This document shows positions 1 to 12,000 of a stretch of DNA of 64,000 nt, piece by piece. This DNA is from Hormiphora californensis. Lineage: Eukaryota; Ctenophora; Tentaculata; Cydippida; Pleurobrachiidae. The notes below the pieces were generated by a model, which was not told the DNA's origin, ran no database searches, and worked only from the letters and a program-made list of their open reading frames with translations. The stretch is from contig CM035350.1 in the NCBI GenBank assembly GCA_020137815.1, forward strand, positions 10,349,033 through 10,413,032, read 5' to 3'. How positions within the stretch are numbered: the first letter of the stretch is position 1; every line of letters begins with the position of its first letter. A program made the position numbers and the translations under genes.

Positions 1-369
1 ACGTCTGCAACGACTTTACTTATCGTAAGCAATCTGTAACTTCAATTTACCTTGAACTACTCCGGAAAAATACTATATTTCAAGATTACTCTCTTACTAA
101 AGAACACTTCGTTCACACAGTGTGCGGGGACGAGGAGGATTCTTATGCAACATACACTGGAAGTTACGCTGTCACGGAGACTGGGTGGGAGTGTAGAGAC
201 TGGTCTGATGTCCTGGATACCGCAACCCTGGCATTGTACCCCACTCTGGAGCACAACTACTGTAGAAATGTTAATGGGTCGGAGCTCAATAAGACTAGAG
301 CGTGGTGCTACTCTACCAACCCTGATGAAGAGTTCGAGTTCTGTTCCATACCGTCATGCTCTGACATAG
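1..369 (+). CDS. Kringle exon, upstream duplicate copy (partial)
   Basis: Bases 1-24 are the end of one kringle-type exon, followed by the donor GTAAGC. Bases 121-369 are a full exon (249 nt, acceptor CACACAG, donor GTAATA) coding a kringle: YTGSYAVTETGWECRDW, then LEHNYCRN, AWCYSTNPDEE and CSIPSC. These are the Cys, Trp and HNYCRN signatures of the fold. It is nearly identical to 4749-4997. This copy keeps the conserved Trp of CRDW, which the other copy has as Arg. Translation can run on past the donor to a stop at 648-650, followed by AATAAA-type signals near 664, so an unspliced terminal form is possible. Kringles are extracellular protein- or lipid-binding modules. Whether this copy is a separate paralogue, an allele or an assembly duplicate is unknown. 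Confidence 0.7.
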
Positions 370-1004
370 GTAATATGCAAGAAATACATCTTTCTAAATC
401 TTCATTGAGTCTGATTTCAGTTGGAAGTAACTCGTCCTATCTCCTGGAAACGTGGCAAACAGACATCACGGATGGGGAAGTTACCACTGCTAACCTTACT
501 TGTACTGCCACTATCACACTACTGAATCAAGAGCCCTTTGTTCATAAAGTTGAGGTGTCCATTGAACAGGTCCCTTCAGAAAGTAAGATTAAATTAATTG
601 CAACATGTCGAACCACTTCATTCATCAGTGGAATTTGGTTGAAAATATAAAGTTGAACTCAAACAATAAAATAAAGCAGTCTATAAAAGAGTTTTTGAGT
701 CCGGCCCCATGCGAGGAACATCAATCACTACAAACACACACTAAATCACACAAAATAAAGTTCCACATTTGTGTAGTGAAAGATGGGTAGTGAAAGGTAG
801 GGGGGGTTCCAACCTATTTTTTTGTATTTTTTTGTATTTTTTCGTACGGACCATACATAAAAGTATCCAAAATTCCTGTTTTTTTCCATACAAACAATAC
901 AAAAAAGTACAAAAAAATACAAAAAAATAATGAAGGATGTGGGTGCGTGAAAAAAGTATAAATAATACATAGATACATGAACATAAACCCAGCTATACTA
1001 AACG

Positions 1005-2230
1005 GTAAGAAATTGCGATTCGGGAAATTTCTCGCTTAGAAAATACGATTCGAGAAAATTTTCTCGGTAAGAAATTGCGATTCGGAAAAATTTCTCGCTT
1101 AGAAAATACGATTCGAGAAAATTTTCTCGGTAAGAAATTGCGATTTGGAGAAATTTCTCGCTTAAAAATACGATTCGAGAAAATTTTCTCGGTAAGAAAT
1201 TGCGATTTGGAGAAATTTCTCGCTTAGAAAATACGATTCGAAAAATTTTCTCGGTAAGAAATTGCGATTCGAGGAAATTTCTCGCTTAGAAAATACGATT
1301 CGAGAAAATTTTCTCGGTAAGAAATTGCGATTCGGGGAAATTTCTCGCTTAGAAAATACGATTCGAGAAAATTTTCTCGGTAAGAAATTGCGATTTGGAG
1401 AAATTTCTCGCTTAGAAAATACGATTCGAGAAAATTTTCTCGGTAAGAAATTGCGATTCGAGGAAATTTCTCGCTTAGAATACGATTCGAGAAAATTTCT
1501 CGGTAAGAAATTGCGATTCGGGAAATTTCTCGCTTAGAAAATACGATTCGGAGAAAATTTTCTCGGTAAGAAATTGCGATTCGGGGAAATTTCTCGCTTA
1601 GAAATTACGATTCGGAAAAATTTTCTCGGTAAGAAATTGCGATTCGAGGAAACTTCTCGCTTAGAAAATACGATTCGAGAAAATTTTCTCGGTAAGAAAT
1701 TGCGATTCGGGGAAATTTCTCGCTTAGTTAATACGATTCGGGAAAATTTTCTCGGTAAGAAATTGCATTCGGGGAAATTTCTCGCTTAGAAAATACGATT
1801 AGAAAAATTTTCTCGGTAAGAAATTGCGTTTCGGGAAATTTCTCGATTCGAGAAAATTTTCTCGGTAAGAATTGCGATTCGAGGAAACTTCTCGCTTAGA
1901 AAATACGATTCGAGAAAAAAATTTTCTCGGTAAGAAATTGCGATTCGGGATTTTCGGTTCGTATTGGTCGGGGAAATTTCTCTTAAATTTTCGCTTAGAT
2001 TAACGATTCGGGAAATTTTCTCGGTAAGAAATTGAGATTCGGGGGAAATTTCTCGCTTAGAAAATACGATTGAGAAAATTTTCTCGGTAGAAATTGGCGA
2101 TTCGCGGGAAAATTTTCTTCTCTGCTAGAAAATACGATTCGAGAAATTTTCTCGGTAAGAAATTGCGATTCGGGGAAATTTCTCGCTTAGAAAATACGAT
2201 TCGAGAAAAAATTTTCTTTTTCTTTTTTTT
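1005..2230. repeat. 63-bp tandem array, copy 1
   Basis: About 19 units built from two similar half-units of about 31 bp, around GAAATTTCTCGCTTAGAAAA and GAGAAAATTTTCTCGGTAAG. GAGAAAATTTTCTC is a perfect 14-bp palindrome in each unit. The unit length is a multiple of three, so long open frames occur, but there is no sign of coding constraint. Confidence 0.85.
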
Positions 2231-3017
2231 GGTAAGAATGCGACGGAAATTTTGTTAGAAATCGATCGGAAAATTTAATCTGCGATTTAAATTGGATTTA
2301 TTTCGGGGAAATTTCTTTTTTTTGCCATTCTCTTATTTTCCTCCCCTATTTCTTTTCTTCTCGCTTAGTGTAGAGAAGAAAAATACGATAATATCTCGTT
2401 CGAGAAAATTTTTCCTTTTTTCTCGGTAAAGAAATTTGCGCTTTTTGTTTTACCGTTTTTCTCTATTCTTCTTTCCTACGGGGGAAAATTTCTCTTTTTT
2501 CTTCTTTTTTTTGTCCTTTATTCCCTTTCTCGCCGCTTAGAAAAATACGATTTGCGTTCGGGGGTCCGGGAAAAATTTTTTTTTTCGTCGGGTATGAGAT
2601 GGTAGTGTGGGGAAGAAAATTTGGAAGGAATTGTTTCTTTGCGATTCGGTAGTATTTCGATTTTTTTATTTTGAATTTCGTTCGGCGATTCGGGTCAGGA
2701 TTCGGGGAAAATTTCTTTCTTTCCCCCCTCATTTTTTCCCCCGGTTTTCCCCCTTTCCTCTTTCTCCGCTTAGAAGAAATAAGGTTTTCTCGCCTTTTAG
2801 TTTAGGAAAATACTGACGATTTCTCAAAAAAAAAAAATAATCTAAATACGGATCTTTTCGTCGGAGAAAATTTTTTTTCCTTTTTTTTTTTTCTCGGTAG
2901 TACTAGGGAAATTGGCAATTTTTTCGGGGAAAAAATTTTCTCTTTTTTTTCTCGCTTAATAGAGAAAATAAAAACGATTCCACTGCGTCGGAATTCGTAA
3001 CGGATTCGAGAGTCTCG

Positions 3018-3060
<43 letters not shown>

Positions 3061-3130
3061 CTTCTCGGGTAAAGGAAAAATTCGCGAAATTTTCTCGGAA
3101 ATTTTATCATTTGCATGTTTGTCTATTCCT
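2200..3130. other. Low-quality continuation of the 63-bp array
   Basis: The array motifs are still recognisable but are interrupted by growing T, A and G runs, including a poly-T run of about 42 near 3019-3060. This looks like an uncorrected long-read end rather than biology. No gene is supported here. Confidence 0.6.
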
Positions 3131-3239
3131 TTAATTCTTTCGTTCTTTTTTTATTTGCTTTTTGATATTCGATATTTATGCTGGACTAAGCTCACAATAT
3201 GGTAAGAGTGTGGTGGGTGGAATGAGGGGTGGGAAATGG

Positions 3240-3535
3240 CAGGGAGGGGTCAACTACACCAGTTACGAGTTAGTTGTTAGTTGGGTGGGGTGGAGGGGTG
3301 GGGTGGGGTGGGGTGGAGGGAACCCCCCCCCCCCTCTCAACTACACCAGTTACGAGTTAGTTTCAATGGGGTGGGGTGGGGTGGGGTGGAGGAGGGGTGG
3401 GATGGGGTCAACTACACCAGTTATGAGTTAGTTGTTAGTCGACCACCCCCCCCCCCCTCTCAACTACACCAGTTACGAGTTAGTTGTTAGTCGACCCCCC
3501 CCTACACCAGTTACGAGTTAGTTGTTAGTCGACCC
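3240..3535. repeat. Tandem repeat with acceptor-like C-tract units
   Basis: Five copies of a segment containing CAACTACACCAGTTACGAG, separated by GGGGT- or C-rich tracts. Several copies read C-tract, CTCTCAACTACACCAG, which resembles a 3' splice site. It lies just upstream of kringle half-exon 3631-3758. Confidence 0.7.
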
Positions 3536-3630
3536 ATCAAATAGTAATAACTAGACAACCCATCAGATAGAGGCATCTTATAGTGTTCCTTTATAAACCG
3601 GGTTGTCGAAGATCTGAATTTCCACTCCAG

Positions 3631-6600
3631 AGAGGGTATTTACGGAGTTGGTGATCACAATTACTGTAGAAACCTAGATTTTGCACTGGAAGTACCCTGG
3701 TGTTACATCAACAATGTCACACTCCTAAAGGAAAAGTGTTTCCCCTCAACCCCATGCAGTGAGTTAAATTCCTTCGGCCTTCTGATATAATTAATATTTT
3801 AATTAACCTAACTTGATTAATTAACCTAACTAGTTCAATCAACCTAACTTGATTAATTAACCTAACTAGTTCAATTAATTAACCTAACTTGTTCGATCAA
3901 TTAACCTAACTTAATTAATTAACCTAACTTGTTCAATTAACCTAACTTGTTCAGCATGTTGGAGTGGGTCTCAGACCTCTTATCGGGGTTACAAGAATCA
4001 CACTGTATCGGGATCACTTGCCAACCATGGTCCTCCCAATCACCTCAAGAGCATGACTATACCCAGAGAAGTAAGCTAATTCCTCCATCCCCCCCCCCCT
4101 TAGTGATCAATCAAACAGTTGCATTATATGTTGTAATTCAGTGATCAATCAAACAGCTGCATTATATTGTTGTGATTCAATCAAACTCCTCCATTTTGCG
4201 CCAGTGTAGGGGTGGCCACGTCACCAACCATTTCAACATTTCTCCCATTCTAGCTACCCGAATGAGGGCTTGGACTCAAACTACTGTAGAAATCCAAGTG
4301 GAAGCAAAGCGTGGTGTTACTCAGAAGACAAATCTGTAAGATGGGGCTATTGTGATCTCCCATCTTGTAACCTCGATATTGCCGGTAAGAGCCCAATGAA
4401 AACAGCAAAGTGCTAATGTATTTGAGTCAAGACAACCACTTCCTAATACCTAGAAAACTGTCGATACTATGCTGGTACTTTTATCGTGGAAATATCAACA
4501 AAAGCGAAGACGGGACCCAGTGCGAGAGTTATTGTCGGAGAGTTGTGGAGCCTGGGGATAGTTGGACAAAACCAATCTGTTACACAGATATTACCAACAC
4601 ATCATCCCATCAAATATGTAGTCTCACAGACGTCTGCAACGACTTTACTTATCGTAAGCAATCTGTAACTTCAATTTACCTTGAACTACTCCGGAAAATA
4701 CTATATTTCAAGATTACTCTCTTACTAAAGAACACTTCGTTCACACAGTGTGCGGGGACGAGGAGGATTCTTATGCAACATACACTGGAAGTTACGCTGT
4801 CACGGAGACTGGGTGGGAGTGTAGAGACAGGTCTGATGTCCTGGATACCGCAACCCTGGCATTGTACCCCACTCTGGAGCACAACTACTGTAGAAATGTT
4901 AATGGGTCGGAGCTCAATAAGACTAGAGCGTGGTGCTACTCTACCAACCCTGATGAAGAGTTCGAGTTCTGTTCCATACCGTCATGCTCTGACATAGGTA
5001 ATATGCAAGAAATACATCTTTCTAAATCTTCATTGAGTCTGATTTCAGTTGGAAGTAACTCGTCCTATCTCCTGGAAACGTGGCAAACAGACATCACGGA
5101 TGGGGAAGGACCACTGCTAACCTTACTTGTACTGCCACTATCACACTACTGAATCAAGAGCCCTTTGTTCATAAAGTTGAGGTGTCCATTGAACAGGTCC
5201 CTTCAGAAAGTAAGATTAAATTAATTGCAACATGTCGAACCACTTCATTCATCAGTGGAATTTGGTTGAAAATATAAAGTTGAACTCAAACAATAAAATA
5301 AAGCAGTCTATAAAAGAGTTTTTGAGTCCGGCCCCATGCGAGGAACATCAATCACTACAAAACACACAAATAAATCACACAAAATAAAGTTCCACATTTG
5401 TGTAGTGAAAGATGGGTAGTGAAAGGTAGGGGGGGTTCCAACCTATTTTTTTGTATTTTTTTGTATTTTTTCGTACGGACCATACATAAAAGATCCAAAA
5501 TTCCTTTTTTTTCCATACAAACAATACAAAAAAGTACAAAAAAATACAAAAAAATAATGAAGGATGTGGGTGCGTGAAAAAAGTATAAATAATACATAGA
5601 TACATGAACATAAACCCAGCTATACATAAACGGTAAGAAATTGCGATTCGGGGAAATTTCTCGTAGAAAATACGATTCGAGAAAATTTTCTCGGTAAGAA
5701 ATTGCGATTCGGGAAAATTTCTCGCTTAGAAAATACGATTCGAGAAAATTTTCTCGGTAAGAAATTGCGATTTGGAGAAATTTCTGCTTAGAAAATACGA
5801 TTCGAGAAAATTTTCTCGGTAAGAAATTGCGATTTGGAGAAATTTCTCGCTTAGAAAATACGATTCGAGAAAATTTTCTCGGTAAGAAATTGCGATTCGA
5901 GGAAATTTCTCGCTTAGAAAATACGATTCGAGAAAATTTTCTCGGTAAGAAATTGCGATTCGGGGAAATTTCTCGCCTAGAAAATACGATTCGAGAAAAT
6001 TTTCTCGGTAAGAAATTGCGATTTGGAGAAATTTCTCGCTTAGAAAATACGATTCGAGAAATTTTCTCGGTTAGAAATTGCGATTCGAGAAATTTTCTCG
6101 CTTAGAAACTGCGATTCGAGAAATTTTTCTCGGTAAGAAATTGCGATTCGGGGAAATTTCTCGCTTAGAAAATACGATTCGGGAAAATTTTCTCGGTAAG
6201 AAATTGCGATTCGGGGAAATTTCTCGCTTAGAAAATACGATTCGAGAAAATTTTCTCGGTAAGAAATTGCGATTCGAGGAAACTTCTCGCTTAGAAAATA
6301 CGATTCGAGAAAATTTTCCGGTAAGAAATTGCGATTCGGGGAAATTTCTCGCTTAGTTAATACGATTCGGGAAAATTTTCTCGGTAAGAAATTGCGATTC
6401 GGGGAAATTTCTCGCTTAGAAAATACGATTAGAGAAAATTTTCTCGGTAAGAAATTGCGATTCGGGGAAATTTCTCGATTCGAGAAAATTTTCTCGGTAA
6501 GAAATTGCGATTCGAGGAAACTTCTCGCTTAGAAAATACGATTCGAGAAAATTTTCTCGGTAAGAAATTGCGATTCGGGGAAATTTCTCGCTTAGTTAAT

Positions 6601-8934
6601 ACGATTCGGGAAAATTTTCTCGGTAAGAAATTGCGATTCGGGGAAATTTCTCGCTTAGAAAATACGATTGAGAAAATTTTCTCGTAAGAAATTGCGATTC
6701 GGGGAAATTTCTCGCTTAGAAAATACGATTCGAGAAAATTTTCTCGGTAAGAAATTGCGATCGGGGAAATTTCTCGCTTAGAAAATACGATTCGGGAAAA
6801 TTTTCTCGGTAAGAAATTGCGATTCGGGGAAATTTCTCGCTTAGAAAATACGATTCGAGAAAATTTTCTCGGTAAGAAATTGCGATTCGGGGAAATTTCT
6901 CGCTTGAAAATACGATTCGGGAAAATTTTCTCGGTAAGAAATTGCGATTCGGGGAAATTTCTCGCTTAGAAAATACGATTCGAGAAAATTTTCTCGGTAA
7001 GAAATTCGATTCGGGAAATTTCTCGCTTAGAAAATACGATTCGAGAAAATTTTCTCGGTAAGAAATTGCGATTCGGGGAAATTTCTCTCGCGATTTTGGC
7101 ATGCTACATATGTAAAATATGTATATATTTTGTGCTAAATTGCGTGAAATAGCGTGGAAGAATGTTTAAAAACAGTAAAAGTTCGAACAATAATGGTAAT
7201 TACCATATAAAACTGTTTTTATTTTTTTGTATTTTTTTGTACTTTTTGTATTTTTTTGTATTTTTTTGTATTTTTTTGTTTGAGGAAACCCGTGTTTTTT
7301 TCCGTACAAACGTACACGAAATAGGTTGGAACCCCCCCGAAAGGTACCAACAAATTATGAAATTGTTTCAGTGTTCATCAGTTCGCTAACAACACTCAAC
7401 ACCCTTGTTTCAGAGTTTGTCAGTTCGCTAACAACACTCAACACTATGGAGACCCTCTCGGACAACACGACATGTGCCCAGTCCTCCTACCAAGACGGGG
7501 TCTATCAATGTCCCCTGACTCAGGAGGCATACCAAGTGTCGGCAAGGAGTGGTGGTCTCTGTCTGTTCAACCTTGTTTGCTCTTATGACCCCAAACACTA
7601 CCAAACTTGCGGGTGCGCCTTCGTTACTGTGACCGAGGTAATTGATACATTACGTAATAACAACAACTAGAGGTTACCATATATCCCAATATCTTTTAGG
7701 AAAAATCGAAGCTGGTACTGGGGTCCAAGGTGTGTGAGGATAAGCATGGCAACATTGTAGCAGTGTGGTCCGACAATTACTGCGATGATCTTGTTAGTAT
7801 ACAATCACCCATAAATATCAGCTCTCTCAAGGGGTGAAACTCAGGTTAGGTGAACCGTTTGAGGCTCACTATCTTTTTGAGGGGGGGGGGGGTATAGAAT
7901 CCCCCTATCTATCTTCTTATTTCAGTGTTTCTGTGCGGATTGTTCTGATGAGGATGACTGCGACAGTGACAGTACTGTGAGTAGTGGAGAGACGTTCACC
8001 TGTCAGGATACCACCAAGACGGTCATCTCCAAATCGAAACAGTGCAACGATGAGGCTAACTGCCCCACCACAACCACAATAACTTACGATGATGTGACGT
8101 TCTCTGTCTCCAACTATGAGGATGAGTACAACTGCACAACGGAGGATGATGTGCAATGTGTCGAAACGTCCTCTTCCAGCAGGTGATTTACAGGGTCTAT
8201 TCCTAACATTGATTTAGTAACTAATCTTAGAAAGAACGTGGTCAGTCTAACAAATCTCCCAACAACGAAATGGATCCCACCTAATAACAACAATAATTCT
8301 CCCTTCCAGCAACAAGTTAACGAAATGGATTCCACCTAATAATAACAATAATTCTCCCTTCCAGCAACAAATTAACGAAATGGATCCCACCTAATAATAA
8401 CAATAATTCTCTCTTCCAGCAACAAGTTAACGAAATGGATCCCACCTAATAATAACAATTCTCCTTCCAGCAACAAGTTAACGAAATGGATCCCACCTAA
8501 AAACTACTGTTTCTCTGATCTAATTTGCTCCAGCACTACAGTCACCACGTCAGAACTTTGTACCACTGAATATGAGGCCCTTAACTGTACTCTTAATGGG
8601 ACCAGGTAACAATACATCCAGCTTCTAAACAATCCAGCGTGTAAATATATCACTTATATCATCTTAATCCCCCGCCCGGAAACTTATAGTGTGTGGTTCC
8701 TTTGCCTCCCTTTCCCCTAATTCACCCCCTTTTCAGCAACCACCGTATATACGTTCCATCCCCTAATTCACCCCCTTTTCAGCAACACCGTCTATACGTT
8801 CCATCCCCTAATTCACCCCTTTCAGCAACACCGTCTATACCTTTCATCCCCGTAAATTCCCCCAACGTCAGAACACTGCTTTTCTGGAGAGGATGTATAT
8901 AACAGGTCTTATTACTAGTATTGTAGTAGTATAA
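3631..8934 (+). CDS. Secreted multi-kringle, Cys-rich protein (5' end not resolved)
   Basis: Inferred exons: 3631-3758 (kringle C-half, HNYCRN...CFPSTPC), 3955-4070 (kringle N-half), 4254-4384 (C-half, DSNYCRNPSG...CDLPSC), 4454-4652 (kringle-like), 4749-4997 (whole kringle), then 7414-7637, 7700-7792, 7926-8182, 8471-8605 and 8826-8934 with a stop at 8932. The last five exons code a Cys-, Thr- and Asn-rich extracellular region with several N-glycosylation sequons and no recognised fold. Joining 4997 to 7414 is phase-compatible (phase 1) and skips the TIR element, so I treat them as one gene; this is inference. The second and third kringle regions each need a one-base shift, near 4012 (G run) and near 4482 (T run), most likely homopolymer errors. 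Kringle halves enter in the same phase. Start codon and signal peptide were not found. Confidence 0.6.
3785..3950 (+). repeat. TTAATTAACCTAACTTG tandem array upstream of an acceptor
   Basis: About ten copies of a 15-17 bp AT-rich unit, each with CCTAAC, a branch-point-like motif. The array runs directly into TTGTTCAG, the acceptor of the kringle exon starting at 3955. Confidence 0.8.
5430..7340. mobile_element. TIR-bounded non-autonomous element filled by a 63-bp array
   Basis: Termini are GGGGGGTTCCAACCTAT at about 5431 and its inverse ATAGGTTGGAACCCCCC at about 7322-7338, a 17-bp inverted repeat. Each end continues into T-runs broken by GTA or CGTAC. The interior is the 63-bp array. No transposase is visible. 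It separates the kringle exons from the Cys-rich exons and so would lie in an intron. Confidence 0.65.
5630..7090. repeat. 63-bp tandem array, copy 2
   Basis: About 23 well-preserved units of the array described at 1005, with variants (TTAGTTAAT, AAACTTCTC) recurring in higher-order order. The palindromes GAGAAAATTTTCTC and GAAATTTC alternate, so cruciform potential is high. Confidence 0.9.
7365..7456 (+). repeat. Two-copy duplication across an acceptor/exon border
   Basis: TTGTTTCAG followed by TCAGTTCGCTAACAACACTC occurs twice, 42 bp apart. The second copy is the acceptor and first bases of exon 7414. Confidence 0.85.
8225..8520 (+). repeat. 55-bp array carrying the acceptor of exon 8471
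   Basis: Four to five copies of CTCCCTTCCAG|CAACAAGTTAACGAAATGG plus CCTAATAATAACAATAATT. The last copy is the acceptor and start of the real exon, chosen because it joins 8182 in phase (AG+C). Confidence 0.85.
8727..8850 (+). repeat. Three-copy acceptor duplication before exon 8826
   Basis: CCCCTTTTCAG|CAACACCGTCTATAC with CATCCCCTAATTCAC occurs three times at about 45-bp spacing; the last is in phase with the previous exon. Confidence 0.8.
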
Positions 8935-9000
8935 CAGGTAGAGATATTGATTTTATTACTACCAGTGTTTTCTGATTCACATGTTAAAGAGGGGAGGTAC

Positions 9001-12000
9001 CTGAAATTGTACTTGTTCCGTTTGACCAGGTGAGTACCAAGTGCTCTATCTCTTTGTTATAATAAGCGTCGAATGTGTCGTGATAAATAGTGCAGTTAAT
9101 TGTACTGGTCTGACCCTCTATAGTGATGAAACTATCGCCTGGCTGAACGGTCAGATTGCTTTTCACCTGATCCAGAACCGTGCCTACAGGGGAAGGGAAG
9201 TTAGAAGTATTGTAAATGTCTGGTTCACTCAAACTTGGTTTGCCGACCCCACATTTTAACTCACACTTCACACACATTTCAACTTACCATAAACCTCCAC
9301 TTCACACATCGTGGTCCTGTTTCCCTTGAGCATCAGGGCACTGCCAGTGATCCCTCCACAGGGTATTTCGATAACTTGTTTTGTCGCATCACTATCCGAT
9401 ACTGTCCCACACAACGTCTTGTCTTTTCCGTTCATAACATAGACCTTGGATAAAACGATGTACTAGTTAAAACTTTAGTTCATAGCACAACGCATGAAGG
9501 TGCCACGCTGCCCCACGAATCAGAATGTGGCTGGGAAGGTATAAAATAACGTTTATTATACTAGGGGTCAGTTTGATGTAATCCGCTACTTGTTGACATG
9601 TATACGTAGCAGTAGGAATTTGGGGACCTCCTCCCCCGCCCCACCCCCACCCCCCCTCCCCACCCCAGTACCTCTAGTCCGCTCAGATACTTGTTGATGT
9701 ATACGTAGCAGTAGGAATTTGGGGATCGTTGATAAATCACGACATCGTAAACCGTATACGTATCAATAAGGTGAATGTATACATAGTTATCACCAGTGTC
9801 GCTTACAGCGTAGTCTTCTGCACAGTAGATGCTGCAGAGTAAACAGTATTTGAAATCTCTGTTTTTGTACCATTATACACCACTAAATGTCGTTATGGTT
9901 GTTAAAATCACGCTATTTCGAAAACTAACTTCTTTTTCCGCAAACTAATGACACAGTAATTACATACCCCATATCTGTGTCGATCTCCCCGGATTTCTCC
10001 CCGTCAACAACAGAGTATGCTCTTCCTTGGACGTTTTGGGTTGAAGAGGTAACGGGCCTGTATAGTGACACCTGATCTGCACCTAAAGAGGTAACGGGCC
10101 TGTATAGTGACACCTGATCTGCACCTAAAGAGGTAACGGGCCTGTATAGTGACACCTGATCTGCACCTAAAGAGGTAACGGGCCTGTATAGTGACACCTG
10201 ATCTGCACCTAAAGAGGTAACGGGCCTGTATAGTGACACCTGATCTGCACCTAAAGAGGTAACGGGCCTGTATAGTGACACCTGATCTGCACCTAAAGAG
10301 GTAACGGGCCTGTATAGTGACACCTGATCTGCACCTAAAGAGGTAACGGGCCTGTATAGTGACACCTGATCTGCACCTAAAGAGGTAACGGGCCTGTATA
10401 GTGACACCTGATCTGCACCTAAAGAGGTAACGGGCCTGTATAGTGACACCTGATCTGCACCTAAAGAGGTAACGGGCCTGTATAGTGACACCTGATCTGC
10501 ACCTAAAGAGGTAACGGGCCTGTATAGTGACACCTGATCTGCACCTAAAGAGGTAACGGGCCTGTATAGTGACACCTGATCTGCACCTAAAGAGGTAACG
10601 GGCCTGTATAGTGACACCTGATCTGCACCTAAAGAGGTAACGGGCCTGTATAGTGACACCTGATCTGCACCTAAAGAGGTAACGGGCCTGTATAGTGACA
10701 CCTGATCTGCACCTAAAGAGGTAACGGGCCTGTATAGTGACACCTGATCTGCACCTAAAGAGGTAACGGGCCTGTATAGTGACACCTGATCTGCACCTAA
10801 AGAGGTAACGGGCCTGTATAGTGACACCTGATCTGCACCTAAAGAGGTAACGGGCCTGTATAGTGACACCTGATCTGCACCTAAAGAGGTAACGGGCCTG
10901 TATAGTGACACCTGATCTGCACCTAAATTCAGACAATAAATTTAACAGTATAATATTTAGGCTGCAGAGTCTCATACAAGAGTTCTATTAGAACTACTAG
11001 AACTATGTACCAGGACAACAAGATGACTTTGTGCATTACGAATTGTTAATGTGCAAACGGATCTTGCCGTCCTTGTTCTCTGGCATTATTCCCTGGCCCG
11101 TCGTGTAACCTTGTGGTAACACATACCATGGTAACCATGGTAACGCCCATACCTTGTGTATAATTCAGCTGCACGTCTGTTCCTGTCTGTGTAGCGGATG
11201 TGCAGGATGGCCATTCTGGAAGACATTATTGACATTATTGGATTGTTAACTCAACTGGTAATGAGCTGCAATGTATAGTGGCACCCTAGTTGAAAACAGT
11301 TTGTAAAAAGCTGCAATGGCACCCTAGTTGAAAACATTACCAGTTTTAAAGTATCCGGCTGCTTTGGAAGTATAGTAACTTTCATATGCTACGTTAACTT
11401 TGTACACTTGGTCCAGTGTTGATACATCCAATGAGACGAGTGACGTTTCACCACACGTCACTTCAACAGTAGTTTGATAATACACCAGTGTCATTGACAC
11501 AGCAGATGAATTGGTTATAGCACATGTCACTCCATCGTTTGTGACTCTACTCTTCGTGTTACTTGTATAATCATAACTTGCGAGTACAAAATTCGAGTAC
11601 CCGTCTGAATGGAGTGAAGAGGTTACAAAATAATACATCAGAGAGGTTACAATATGGCACCCCACATTGATGACATTGCGATAAGGCCCGCCATAATGAG
11701 CGGCACTAAGGACAGTTGTAGTTGGTTAGTGGTTACTACTACACATACCAGCCCCGGATGATGGTTCCATGGTCAAATACAAGTTCAATATACTCTCATA
11801 TGAAAATTGCAACGAAACTGAAATTAATATTTTGTGTTAGTGTCAACCTAATAATTAACTGTAATTTCACATCTATGGATAAATTCATCAATATATCACC
11901 GTTATTATAAAATGGCTGGTAGAAGACCATGTAGACTTTCAGTCTGTAATCATCGTCCGTCAAAGATCCAACTCCCTCTGTCGACCCACTCAGGGAAGGG

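Larger units (their letters stand above)
1..3130 (+). repeat. Segment duplicated at 4629-7100
   Basis: Base 1 onward matches 4629 onward through the kringle exon, the 3' flank, the T-rich element end and into the 63-bp repeat array. The few differences are one A in a homopolymer, TGG/AGG in the kringle, GAAGTTACC/GAAGGACC, and small changes around 740-960. The near identity suggests a very recent duplication, an uncollapsed haplotype or an assembly artefact. Quality falls in this copy from about 2200. Confidence 0.75.
800..3130. mobile_element. Left part of TIR element, copy 1 (degraded)
   Basis: Starts with GGGGGGTTCCAACCTATT and T-runs broken by GTA, as in the intact copy at 5430-7340, then enters the same 63-bp array. 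The right inverted terminus is not found; the sequence dissolves into homopolymer noise before 3130. Confidence 0.45.

Noticed and set aside
1262-7102. RFGEISRLENTIRENFLGKKL repeat frames
   Set aside because: Array of 63 bp gives 21-residue periods in several frames and on both strands; mutations do not spare the frame.
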